A stretch of DNA of 64,000 bases from NCBI GenBank assembly GCA_026874595.1, contig CM049312.1, positions 65,440,929 through 65,504,928 of the forward strand. The letters are read 5' to 3'. This document shows positions 13,301-23,524 of the stretch, one piece after another (the first letter of the stretch is position 1; the number at the start of each line of letters is the position of its first letter). The DNA comes from Sipunculus nudus. Taxonomy: Eukaryota; Annelida; Sipuncula; Golfingiida; Sipunculidae. The notes beneath the pieces are model-generated. The model worked only from the letters and a program-made list of their open reading frames with translations. It was not told where the DNA came from and made no database searches. Made by a program: the position numbers and the translations under genes.

Positions 13301-16300
13301 CAAGTGCGTGTGATTTGTCATCGATTCAATCCAACTATTAAATTTTATAAAACTTATGCATCGAAAATAACATTCCATTGATTTTGAGTTTCGTTATTTT
13401 AATATATCTAATCTAAAAAAGAAGAAAATATACACTTCATTTGTTTAAAGTCGTAATGATACCGAATCTCGTTTCTCTTAGTTAAATTTGAATTTGGTAT
13501 AAAATACAGAATGATATGCAATGCTTTAAGCAGAATAAGAAGTATAATGAGAGCAAACTCAAGGAGATTTGGATAAAAGATGCTGTGACTAATAAAATTT
13601 ATTATACAACTTAAATGCAAAAACTTACTGCATTTGTTGCAATATGCCGCACATTCCGTCCTGGCTTTAACTGGATGGTTGCAAGAATCAGCATTACAAC
13701 TACTCCCAAAGTTCTGACATTCCCCTTGAAAGTATATGTATTTCTTATTAGAATAAGCATTAAGGATAAATTCTAACAACAATACAAACAAATTCCACAC
13801 TTTATGATAAGACCTGCTGAATGAAGAAATGGCTTTTGTCAAGTAAAAACAAAACACCCAAAGTACATTATGTAAGGATCTATATGTTTTTCATGAAATA
13901 CAATAAGGGACTAATTTCTTAAGCTATTGAAAGAAACAGAGCAATAAATGTTGTCTTCTCATTATCAATTTATGTCATTGACCTATTTATAATTATTATT
14001 CGTATGAGTTTCTCATGTATTTCATTAATACATACGGTCACACAGATGTCCAGTGTGATACTGGTCACAGTCACACTGACAGGTACTTTTGTCCGTTTTT
14101 CCGTTCACACATTGGCCCTCAAGTCCACAAACTGTTACAAATATTTATGTATCATTATAAAGATGCAAAGTTGCTAGCAATATTTATCCTGATAGGTATG
14201 GTTTTCCTTAAAATGTAGAAAAAAAGCCGAAGCTCATTATTTAAATTTTGCATATTCAGGTATTTTTTTGTAGAGGAACAAGTAACAAAATTATATATCA
14301 GATATAATAATAATCGGTGTAGTATTTACCGGTTACACTGGTAATAAATGGAGACATGAATGAACTTACAAACTGTTTTTTATTTACCTGAACATAACAA
14401 ATGATGGGAGACCGTATGTATAATTATACTTGCCGCAGTCGTTTCCCTGTGTACCTGCCGGGCAGGTGTCAACTGAAATTGTGAAATAATAATGTATTTG
14501 CCATACAAGTAAAATATAGGAATACAATTGCATGCAATTATACATCAGACAGTTAATTCAACGTAATCGTGATTTTAAATATGAAGCTCATACTAGTATT
14601 CCTTAAAAAATATACTCCCAACTTTATGTTATTGCATATATTTCAATGCCAACCTCAAATCTTACCCAGAGAACGTCTTAAATCTATTATTGGTTAATAA
14701 TGTAGACATTTTTAATTAGTTATAATACGCCCCAGTTTTCGTTCGAGCATTCTTTTTAGGTATTTTGTTTCACATGTGAGACAGTGCAACCATTTTTAAC
14801 CCAAGGGTTGCAGGAGCTAATCCTATAATTAATTGAATATTTTTTTTAAAACTGGTATCGCGAAAATGAAACCATGCGGATAATGGCCCTCGGACGGATT
14901 CTATATTTCATTTTTTTATGTTACAACCATCACATATGTAACAGTGGCTGGTTTCAGTTTGGTTTTCCCCTTTAAACAAATATGCTAAAAACGTAAAAAT
15001 GTAGAACTATTATTGCATGCAGTTTAAAAAAAAAATAAAGAGTTAATCATGAAACTTACCATCTTGATTTTCTCAGGTAAAATCTAGTAACTACATTTAT
15101 CGCCTCATGTATTCTCTAGAAATGAATGCAAGCATTTCCTTCTTCGTGCTCTGTATGCTATTGAAGTGTTTCCACACAGTTTACAAAAAACATTTGGCTC
15201 CTTATCTTTTGTTAAGGATGGCTAATATAGCAAATAGTTTTGTTGGCATGCAAACAGTGAGCACAAACATGTTTGCAAGTATAGGGGATAAAAATGCTTA
15301 AACGGTTATGGAACAAATCCTTTTTCTCATGTCGAATTAACAACATGATTATAATCAAATTAAATAAGTTTATATAATCAGCGTGTAGTTAGGCTTCGCT
15401 GTTTGAAAACTGAACTACCGCCTCGAGTCCTTGGATTAATATCAGGTTTTGAACCAGGAATCGATAATAAAATATGCCAATATTACCCGTTAAACCAGGA
15501 AAACCATTTGGTTTTGTTTTTGTCATTTATATCACAACAACTTAAAGGCAGAGATTCATATATTGCTTAATTTCTTGAATAAAAAAATGGTTATAATAAT
15601 TATTACAACTCAAAAGTTTTTGATAAATATAAATAATGTATGTTCATTTTTACATGTATCTGTTAATATGCGCATGGCTTTACATGTTCCTGGCTTTCTG
15701 ATTCGTGTCAGGCGCAAGCCAAGTGCCTAGCTATGGAAGCCGCATTTGTTGAACTCTGGCTCACCCCAAGATACTATGAGGTTGTTTTTTTTTTTTGTAG
15801 TCTTAAAGGTTCGAGTTTCCTTTTTTGGAATGTTCCAGACTAGAAGCTCCTGGATTTCGGTGGAAAAAGCTATAAATAAGGCCTGTGTTTGGAGCCGGGA
15901 GAACAAGAAATACCATCGGGTCCTGAAGGATGTGACTTCCCGTCAGTCTTTGGACCTGCTCCGATAAATTCATAGTTACAGATATTCTAAGGACTTTATA
16001 TGCACTTTATACAGATTTTATATAGATTGTCTTCAGTTTTCCTTTGGAATTTCATTTTTTTTCACTTTTGAATTACAACAAATGTTCACGTAGCTTATTT
16101 GTCATATCTTAATTGCTGTAAAATTGTATAGTGTTCGTGTATTGAAATGTTAGAATTGTTCTCAGAATAAATTATAATAATTTGTTAATGAAAAAAAACC
16201 TGACTTCTTTATTCCCCTAGACGTTTCACGCTGCCTAGTGTAGCGGAATTTTGTTTTTTTTTCACCGTAACAAGGGTTTGTGCTCGTCATTATATCGTGA

Positions 16301-17924
16301 TCTGATTAGGTTCTTTAACACAATAATTTATATTTGTTTATGAATTATTATTACCCGTAGACTTTTAAATATTTTGGAATATTACAAATGTGTTATCTTG
16401 ACATTACGATATAATAATATGTATCATAGTGCAGGGTTGGCCGTTTAATATTGAATCGAATATGTCTCGTGTTAACTCGTATCAGCATCTCATAACATTT
16501 ATTTACTCAAGATCTAGGAAAGACGTCTATGTTCACCACTGTTCCCTGATTGTCATAGCTTCGCCTCCCGCCATTTCTTACGTCCAAAATCTTTATAAAA
16601 ATTCCGTTTTTTTTTTATATTTCCTTGGTTGCCATTTTTTTCAATTCATTCTTATTCCTTACTAAGGAAAATTTTCTATTGAGACCAGTTTCATGTAGAA
16701 TTTTATAAAAGATGCCAAATATTATCTTTTGTAACAGATTGTGGATTTTACAAATATTATCAATAATATGGTTTTTAACTTAGCTTTTGATTATACATAC
16801 TATCAAGATAATTGAGGATATTATTATTAATCGGACATTTGTCCTTATAAAGTCTCCAGAACATCATGATATACAGAGTAGCGTATGTATTAAGTTTTCA
16901 AAAATAAATCAATATACCAGCCACGCATGCAATGGCTGTATGTGAAGTTGCTGCAATCCAGACCATGTTTCTTTTCTATTTCATTGTGTAAAGAGGCTGC
17001 GTTCAGGACTTACCACACAGTCCTTTGTAACACCATCCGGTACCAGAGCGGCATCCCGTACACGGGGAACCTATTTCATACAGACGACTGGTGCCGTTAG
17101 CCAGAAGGTATTTCTTCTCTACAAAGTCACCGAGCTTTGAGGATGACGGCCTGCATGAATAAATAATTATAGAACCAAAATTGCAGATCCATATTCAAAG
17201 GGGGGGGGATGAGTCCAGATAACCAAAATGAAAGTATTCAGGAACTCATGGTCTTGTGTGAACGAAAAAGTTCATATTATATGATGACCGTTTGTTCAAC
17301 CAAGATTTCTGATGCTCATCTAAAAAAAATGGAGAGGGGGGGTTTCATTAAATAGGATAAAAACAAAAGGAAAAATTTATAGAAATATATTTAATTTCAT
17401 AACTTGTGGTCTGATCGCCAATTTAACATATTTACTAGTAACATTCCATTCCAGTCTAATGTAAAGAAAAAGTCCTGAATTTATTTCCGCCCATTGAAGA
17501 AAATCAAATACAATTTATATTTTTGTGCCATCTTCTTATTTAAGAAGTATTTAAGTTGTTATGAATACATAATCGTGTTATATAGCAAAGGAAGGAAAAA
17601 GACTTATAAAATTATACTTACATTATTTTGTAATTACAGACCAGAGCTGAAGCTGTTCCATTGCAGTTGACAAATCCACACCCAACTACCAGATTAAAGG
17701 CACCGTCTTGCTGTTAAGAAAGGCAGTATGAAAGCTATATTCGACTATGGGGTTGTGAAAGCTGGTTGATGTGTCGTTTTAACAATGCCGAAAGAACGAA
17801 TTTCGATACGTTTATCCATAGCTCTGACACATCTCAATTTAATAGACATATAGCTCCAATAATCTAGTGAACTTTTTCATTAAACGGTTGTTCAACTAAA
17901 AGCATTATACAGCAGGTAGAGGTC

Positions 17925-17989
<65 letters not shown>

Positions 17990-18204
17990 GGTAGTGTTAC
18001 CCTCCGATGTAAAGTGCTCTATGGCCTACAAGCTAGGCCAGAGCGGTATAACTCTGAAGAAAAACAACACTGTTAATTCACAACAGACTGTTTCACGGGA
18101 TGCGACCCGATCATCAGGTGAATGTGAACCACATTCACCTGATGATCGGGTCGCATCCCGTGAAACAGTCTGTTGTGAATTAACAGTGTTGTTTTTCTTC
18201 AGAG

Positions 18205-18253
<49 letters not shown>

Positions 18254-18394
18254 GTAGAGTTACCCTCCATTGTAAAGTTCTCTATGGCCTTCAGACTAGG
18301 CCAGAGCGATATGACGCTGGAGAAGAGCAACACTGTTTCACCTGATGATCGGGTAAAACAGACTGTTGAGAATTTACGGTGTTTTTTTATAGCG

Positions 18395-18450
<56 letters not shown>

Positions 18451-19817
18451 TAAATCTACATAACAATTACATCGCTAGCCTCCGGTTGAGCTATGATGAA
18501 ATAGCCATTTCATACACACATCAATATTTACGAATAAAGTATATCTCAGGGGCATAAAAACGATTTTCATGAAGTACAAATATTCTCACTTAGACAGTCG
18601 ATCTAAAAAATCGCATAAGCTGACAACTTATGTCTATATTTTCCCATATCTAGCTCTACCACTGAAAGGCTTCCAGAGGTTAAATGCCGCTGATGCAATT
18701 AGCCTGGACCAGAGAAGAATGTTTATATGAGGCCTTTATGTACTCAACTGAAATAAACTTTTGTCGGGTAGGTTATATCAATATGGTAGTTGGACATTGT
18801 TTAGACTACATGTATAATAATTGTAAGCTTGTACTCCGTGAAAAAATTACTTACTATTGTGTAATGTGCAGTGTCGGTCCTATTGCCCGTCACAGCCTTT
18901 GCGGTCCAATAATTATACCCTGGACTGTTGCACTCTTTCCAGAAATCATATATACATTGCCTTAACGAGAAATTATATTATCGGGTTGAATTTATGTTGA
19001 TTCTAATTGAATCATCACAAGGTTTATATATGGCCCTTTAAACAATTTCCACATATATATTATGCGAAAATCATATATCCAGTTAGATCACTTGAAGAAG
19101 CAAAATAGGACAACAGTTTTGCAGTTGGATTTTGAAAATGTGGATATACAAATATCATGGACAGAACGTTTTGATATATTCGTATTGGCCAGTCATTTGG
19201 ATAGGCAGTGTAATATAGCGTGTATATCACAGAAAACCGTGAACGAATATATGGAGTCGATTTAGAAAAAATAAGGTCGGAAAAACAATTGTTTATAAGC
19301 GTTTAAGGAACAACATAAATATTCGGACACAGTAGACTCCAATTAGATATTTAATTTTGCAACTAGGCGTTACTTGAACCCTTTAATACAACTATACATA
19401 GGTCCTTCTACAACTGAGATTTTGAGTTTAATTGAACTTACTAAGTTTCCTCAATGGGGTTATGTAACAAATAGATACCTAAGCTTTCCTTCAGTTGGGG
19501 GCCAACCAAACCAGTGCATGTTTTGCCCGGCACTGCCGATATATCCACCGTGATCCCCAGGGCAGGTCCGGGCCAACTCCATTGCTTTCTTCTCAATATC
19601 CATGCTCCAGTACTTTAAAACAGAAAAATATTTATATAGTAAGGAAATCTATTTGCAACTTTTCGTGATCAACCAGGTATATATCAGTTTTGTTTCCTTC
19701 GTGGATATCGTACGTTATAAATTGGAGCTATCAAATGTTCCGTGCTAAATACCAAGTTAACATTCTGTACCTTACGTTATGGAGAACTTCATTGAATTAA
19801 CTTGCATTTACTTTCTA

Positions 19818-19861
<44 letters not shown>

Positions 19862-20621
19862 TATAATACATATATTTATATATAATATTTATATATATTA
19901 TATTAATATATATAATATTTATATAATATAATATATATAATATATTTATATAAATTTATATAATATATATAATATAGTCAGGTGTGTGTTAAACTACACT
20001 ACTAATATATATGAAATCTATAATATATATATATATATAATATATATACATTAATTTGTAATTTGTGGTAGGTACAAAAATCATATATTTTAAATTTTTA
20101 ATCCTAAATGAGTTAAAATATTTTTATTAAATGGCACATGTATTCAGAAGTGTGTGCCTGGTAGAGACCTCACGGAATCTAGGTGTTGAAAAACGTTTAC
20201 CTCATTTCTGCTACAGGTGAATATACCATTCACGAATGAAGCTTTCACAACTAGGTAATCGGACCTGTTTTTTTTTAGGTTTAATCACACAAAAAAAAGT
20301 AATTTTTACACACGTTATTTAACAATGCAATATTTAGATCATGCATGAAATTGCGCTTTTGTAAGGGACCGTAATTGATTTGTGGAAGACATTTTGGTAA
20401 AGTAATAAATTAAACGAATATTCTAACCAGTTCTCTAAATAATAGTCGTCATAGTCCTTGGGACATATTCTGACAAAAGTTTAGGTATGGGGGCTGACAG
20501 CTATGGTTGTCAGTGTATAGGTAGGAGTTGCTTTGTAGCACTAACTTGGACGCATGCTTAACAGGCAATGATCCAGCCAGGCAAATTAAATATTCGTTCA
20601 CAGGCTTCAGTTGGCAGTGAA

Positions 20622-20675
<54 letters not shown>

Positions 20676-21245
20676 CACTATGGATATTCTAATAAATTCC
20701 TAAAAAATTTCAAATAAATGAGAAATAAAAAAAATTAAGCTTTTAAAATAATATATTTTTTCGTAAAAAGTGTGATAACGGTCATTCCATTGAAACAATA
20801 TCTTAAGAAGAATTTGCATATACAAATATACAGGATGTAATTAGTGCTATGTTCTTGACAAAGCACATATAGGAATGAGGATGATTTTGAAATAATCTTT
20901 CATTTTTCTAAAATTAAGTTTAGTATGCATGGCTAAAGAGATAAATAGAGAACATTGGGAGAGGAATGGGTAAAATTTCAAATTTAATATTTAAATATGA
21001 ATCTGAGTCTTCAAGGTTCAACGACAAAATACGTCCACGTAAAGAAAAAGAATTACTTCTTTTTTTACTAACCATATAGTTAATATTTGAAGGCGGTCCG
21101 TGATGAACTGCTCGCCTGAGTTTGTTGATCTCATCCAGCATGACGTCCCGCATCTCCTGAGCGGTCATCCCACCGTCTACATCTTGAAGAATACCCTGAG
21201 CTGCCACCATGGTAACAGCGCAGGCAAAGGCCAAAATAAGCATTC
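7246..21245 (-). CDS. Secreted CAP-EGF-ShK-like multidomain protein (spliced gene, 13 coding exons)
   Basis: Assembled by hand from exons with AG/GT boundaries and matching phases: 21245-21073, 19612-19479, 18960-18855, 17710-17622, 17150-17014, 14472-14434, 14131-14036, 13724-13629, 12332-12231, 11561-11466, 10868-10743, 8086-7949, 7337-7246. The joined frame is open for 473 codons plus TAA. Order: signal peptide (1-15), CAP domain (about 25-166), CRISP-like cysteine segment (167-225), EGF-like (226-257), ShK-like (258-289), two EGF-like (290-355), two six-cysteine WPC modules (356-443), cysteine-rich tail. The product should be secreted and disulphide-rich; CAP proteins occur in venoms, reproductive tissue and immunity, so the role here is unknown. 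Upstream exon 0 may add two residues. Decayed module exons lie at 10361-10470 and 9928-10065. Splicing is inferred, without transcript data. Confidence 0.88.
7949..8086 (-). CDS. Exon 14: WPC six-cysteine module, copy 2
   Basis: 138-nt phase 1-1 exon, acceptor TTATTTAG, donor GTATTC. Encodes DCSISKLPTQWPCSSWDR then YKCSNGRFAFKCWYNCNNEC, sharing WPC, CSN and the terminal cysteine triplet with exon 11. Confidence 0.8.
9928..10065 (-). pseudogene. Decayed WPC exon (exon 13)
   Basis: Reverse-strand match to exon 14 over TWPCSKWERDN ... YKCSN.WFS..CWYNCDADCKG. The first cysteine and the acceptor region are lost, and the donor position reads GA where exon 14 has GT. It looks like an exon duplicate decaying in place. 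Confidence 0.7.
10361..10470 (-). pseudogene. Decayed EGF-like exon (exon 12)
   Basis: The reverse strand encodes a good EGF-like repeat (NGNINQDTCQCECHYGWLGE) with donor GTGAGT in phase 1. The candidate acceptors (AG at 10483-10484 or 10471-10472) enter in phase 2, so inclusion after the phase-1 exons 10 or 11 would shift the frame. Probably skipped or non-functional; a sequencing indel would be another explanation. Confidence 0.6.
10743..10868 (-). CDS. Exon 11: WPC six-cysteine module, copy 1
   Basis: 126-nt phase 1-1 exon after acceptor GTTCCAG. Encodes DC....NVWPCTKLEEGTSYNC ... VCSARCYPDCKG: six cysteines with an invariant WPC, a Y.CSN stretch and terminal C-x3-C-x3-C-K-G. I do not recognise this module. 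The donor GTCAAT is weak. Confidence 0.75.
11466..11561 (-). CDS. Exon 10: EGF-like module
   Basis: 96-nt phase 1-1 exon, acceptor TTCCGCAG, donor GTGAGT. Encodes CSQKTCENGGVWNAQTCSCD then CAGHWRGDTC, the clearest EGF-like repeat in the gene. A closely similar, still open exon is at 61920-62015 on the plus strand. Confidence 0.92.
12231..12332 (-). CDS. Exon 9: EGF-like module
   Basis: 102-nt phase 1-1 exon, acceptor ATGTAG, donor GTAAGT. Encodes CRDHGKC ... CGCVCTGGWEGKLC, an EGF-like repeat with a C.C.C core and a potential N-glycosylation site (NATS). Its relative lies at 61598-61698 on the other strand. Confidence 0.88.
13629..13724 (-). CDS. Exon 8: ShK-like six-cysteine module
   Basis: 96-nt phase 1-1 exon with six cysteines ending ECAAYCNKC, i.e. 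C-x3-C-x2-C, the terminal pattern of ShK-type modules. ShK-like domains occur alongside CAP or protease domains in many secreted animal proteins; no activity is implied. Donor GTAAGT, acceptor TTTCAAG. Confidence 0.72.
14036..14131 (-). CDS. Exon 7: EGF-like module
   Basis: 96-nt phase 1-1 exon. Cysteines follow the C...C...C.C.C......G..C spacing of the short EGF-like repeats that accompany CAP domains in invertebrates (CQCDCDQYHTGHLC). Acceptor GTAACAG, donor GTATGT. Confidence 0.88.
14434..14472 (-). CDS. Exon 6: 13-codon linker exon with GC-AG intron
   Basis: Acceptor ATTTCAG; encodes VDTCPAGTQGNDC. Reading continues into exon 7 only if the donor is GCAAGT, a GC-AG intron; a downstream GTATAA donor would put exon 7 out of frame. 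The paralogous exon at 38376-38414 is also 39 nt and has GTGAGT at the same place, which supports this boundary. Confidence 0.8.
15746..16198 (+). mobile_element. 3' end of a retroposed transcript or LINE inside intron 5
   Basis: A plus-strand frame ends ...KYHRVLKDVTSRQSLDLLR-stop at 15967, followed by a 3' UTR-like tail with AATAAA at 16166-16171 and a run of eight A at 16190-16198. It lies antisense in intron 5, which is 2.5 kb here but about 0.7 kb in the pseudogene copy. Whether it is a LINE C-terminus or a retrocopied gene is not clear; no RT motif is visible. Confidence 0.5.
17014..17150 (-). CDS. Exon 5: CRISP-like cysteine segment
   Basis: Encodes the segment after the CAP core: GDFVEKKYLLANGTS, then a cysteine cluster SPCTGCRSGTGWCYKGLC, similar in position and Cys pattern to the hinge after the CAP domain in many secreted CAP proteins. 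One potential N-glycosylation site (NGT). Ends in phase 1, setting the phase of all following modules. Confidence 0.85.
17622..17710 (-). CDS. Exon 4: CAP domain, GCG...CNY signature
   Basis: Starts at AACAG/CAA in phase 0 and encodes QDGAFNLVVGCGFVNC then ALVCNYK, matching CAP signature 2 (GCG..C ... VCNY). Ends in phase 2 at GTAAGT. The Trp that normally follows HYTQ.V is absent, so the loop between the two signatures is altered. Confidence 0.9.
17927..17986. repeat. (TA)n microsatellite
   Basis: About 30 TA units immediately left of the hammerhead palindrome. Similar arrays lie at 18207-18250 and 18397-18448. Confidence 0.98.
18076..18123 (-). ncRNA. Type I hammerhead ribozyme motif, opposite strand
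   Basis: Exact reverse complement of the motif at 18133-18180, in the left palindrome arm. Predicted cleavage between 18082 and 18081 on the minus strand. Confidence 0.76.
18133..18180 (+). ncRNA. Type I hammerhead ribozyme motif
   Basis: ATTCAC, then CTGATGA (18139-18145), helix II CGGG/CCCG around TCGCAT, GAAA (18162-18165), helix III ACA-GTC-TGT, H17 = T at 18174, then GTGAAT, which pairs with ATTCAC to form helix I. Cleavage predicted between 18174 and 18175. The 10.1/11.1 pair is T-T rather than G-C, which may weaken activity. Confidence 0.78.
18250..18395 (+). mobile_element. Degenerate hammerhead-bearing element
   Basis: Shares the outer segment (TTACCCTCC ... CTAGGCCAGAGCG) and keeps TTTCACCTGATGATCGGGT followed by AAAACAGACTGTTGAGAAT. 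The second strand of helix II is missing, so the fold cannot form. Flanked by (TA)n. Confidence 0.75.
18855..18960 (-). CDS. Exon 3: CAP domain, W..E and HYT signatures
   Basis: Contains FWKEC (the W..E helix) and HYTI, corresponding to the GHYTQ signature 1 of CAP proteins. The His and Glu of the usual CAP cavity are present while Gln of HYTQ is Ile. Enters phase 2 after TTAAG, exits phase 0 at a GTAAGT donor. Confidence 0.9.
19479..19612 (-). CDS. Exon 2: CAP domain
   Basis: Encodes YWSMDIEKKAMELARTC followed by a segment ending near AGQNMHWF. The MxW, LA..A..C and G(E/Q)N elements are typical of the CAP fold; Gln replaces the usual Glu of the GEN motif. Enters in phase 0 and exits in phase 2 at donor GTATCT. 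Confidence 0.9.
19819..20052. repeat. TA-rich microsatellite cluster in intron 1
   Basis: (TA)n at 19819-19856, then TATAATATTTATA-type derivatives to about 20050. A further (TA)n lies at 20631-20672. Confidence 0.9.
21073..21245 (-). CDS. Exon 1: signal peptide and start of CAP domain
   Basis: The acceptor is a T-rich tract ending CCAG at 21246; two bases (GA) precede ATG at 21243. Residues 1-15 form a hydrophobic signal peptide (MLILAFACAVTMVAA), cleaved probably before Q16. An acidic linker leads into the first CAP helix, with the motif DEINKLRR matching the HN.xR region of the family. The exon ends in phase 0 at donor GTTAGT. If joined to exon 0 (which ends ATGG) the frame reads ATG GGA ATG, so translation could begin two codons earlier. 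Confidence 0.9.
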
Positions 21246-21527
21246 CTGGAAAAACGGAAAATGATTAAACATTTGATTTTAAACAAGAAAAGGATATCAT
21301 CACATAAAATGTCGTTGAATTCAAGGGTGTCAGATCCGCGGCTCATACCTAAAGGTTAATTATTTACATAAGCAAAAATGAAGCATTCCTGAAAAAAAAA
21401 CGGAAAGTGATTAAACATTTGATTTTAAACTAGAAAATGATATCATCACATAAAATGTCATTAATTCAAGGGTGTCAGATCCGCGGCTCATACCTAAAGG
21501 TTTATTATTTACATAAGCAAAAATGAT
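21238..21527. repeat. Tandem duplication of the exon 1 acceptor region
   Basis: Units 21238-21380 and 21381-21527 are nearly identical (AAGCATTCCTG, GATTTTAAAC, GGGTGTCAGATCCGCGGCTC and ACATAAGCAAAAATG recur). The upstream copy repeats the T-tract, AG and GAATG of exon 1 on the reverse strand but not the coding sequence. Confidence 0.92.
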
Positions 21528-23524
21528 TATAATAATTTTATAATGGAGCAGACTTTGGAACCTCAGTGATCTGTTGTACTTGTCATTTTTTTTCATTATA
21601 GATATATGTTATATAATATAGATTTAATGAACGTGTACGTTCATCACTGAGGCAAATATTTACACAGTCATTGAAGACACCCATTATCGTGCATCCTTTT
21701 GATCAAAGCCAGTATCTTAGGAAATATTATGATTATAGCATTCATCATCAGCATCAGAAGCAGCGGTTTGCGATTTATGCGATTAATTACTTTAAAAATA
21801 TATCATATTTGAATTCGATACAATTTCAAAACATTGAAATTAGACCTAAGATAAAAATAATCGTTAGCACCATGATAGGCATTGTGATTTTGCATGTATA
21901 TCACGGAGAACTAAGGACATTCTTTTATATGTTGACAGAATGGTTCGGGATATTCAGTACACAATAAAATCAAAAGAAGTTATCAATTATCTCAATTGCC
22001 ATCATCGACAAATCAACTCTGAAATGTTAAACTGGTGATACTATTGACAAGAATGGGTATAAAAGCCATAAAATTTCGATAACTGAATTTCAGGCGGACA
22101 GGCATTTAGTGACAGTTTCTAAAATTTCGAGCAGCGGCTGAATTAAAAGATTACTCATAAAAATCCGAAAACGTATAAAATGCCCCATTCAATACAAAAT
22201 AAGTACTTGATCATAACAGTACCATGCGTATAACTTAACAATAATGATGACGTAATAAAAATACAAAAAAACTATAATATAATTAATGTTAACTCTATAA
22301 ATAATAAAAATAATTGATTTACCGATTGTTGATTTAAAATGTCGTAGGCACCACCACAAGGTCTACATTACTTGGGTTATAAAAGCAAAATATGATCTAA
22401 TGGAAAGTACTATAAATGCTATTCAAATGCTGTTTTAAAGAGAAGCGTGACGCCGTATTATGTAGGACAGCATAATAAAGACTAAATAAATAAACCCATT
22501 ATCATCAATTGTATGACTTAACATCTCAGTAAGCATAATTAGTAATTTAACAATAAGCACAATTTTATATATAATGAATGGCATCGTTGAAAAAAAGTAG
22601 ATGCTGTGAAATAGAAACATGAACAACCATCATTGACTAAGTTAACCTACATGTATAGGACTACATACAAATAAAACCTGGCAAACAAGTATCATGTTTT
22701 CATAAATTATGGTATAGCATTTCAAGAAACCCTCTTAGCAATGAACCCCTGGACCTCGATTGCATCTATAGACAAGGGTGAAAATATGCAATAACGGCTG
22801 CTTTTTTTTAGGTTTCTTCCACATATATAATATATGATAATTGTAGAGGTATTAGTTGCATGTAAAATCTATCGCGGAGCGATTCAAAATGAACGGATTC
22901 TATTGTCATGGTAATGGAATGTTGAATAAATACACTTGTTATTATGGTTAATTTTTAAATCAAAGGGAATAAACTAAATAAAATAATTATAGCTCTTTCA
23001 TGTTCTTATTCAATTCTAAGGGAATTGGAAAATAGTCAGTTTCAGCCATTAAATATTAGTCCAAAATAGTTCAGGAAACACCAATGTTCGTGTTTTTAAG
23101 CTCAAGCATGTGTCACGGCCTCAGGCACAGTCTGTATATAATACAGATAATGGAGTCACACATGGACACTGCAAGGCGCTTATAAACATCAAAAGCTCGG
23201 CATGCGGAATCAGCGTTGAGAGATTTCCTATGTACCATCACGGCAACATAGCCTTTTCATATGTGTCGCCCTGGGATACTGTATGGAAATTTAAAATCGC
23301 TATACATGTAGCGATTCGTTTGCCTGATAAGAATTCCATCTGACGGATGCGGCAGAAGGAATCCAACCTTATTTATTTAGTCAGTCCCGATTTTATCCGC
23401 ATTCCGCATGCCACATTGCGCACACATGGAATCTTAATTCACAGAAATGTTTGTGTTCATGTTAGCTATTTAGTAAGATAAATACATAAAATAATTTATA
23501 TAAGATCAATATATATGAACTCAC

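Larger units (their letters stand above)
17990..18209. mobile_element. Palindromic hammerhead-bearing element, copy 1
   Basis: A 57-bp outer segment (17990-18046) precedes two 80-bp perfectly complementary arms (18047-18126 and 18130-18209) with a 3-base spacer. Each arm carries a hammerhead-like core, one per strand. Bounded on both sides by (TA)n. The layout suggests termini of a Penelope-like element or retrozyme joined head to head. Confidence 0.8.

Noticed and set aside
14015-14218. Plus-strand 67-codon frame
   Set aside because: Antisense to exon 7 of the CAP-EGF gene.
20190-20270. Possible extra CAP exon between exons 1 and 2
   Set aside because: No CAP signature, and exons 1 and 2 already join in phase with continuous domain sequence.
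21671-21967. 98-codon plus-strand frame in the first intron
   Set aside because: AT-rich composition, no recognised family, no splice or promoter context.
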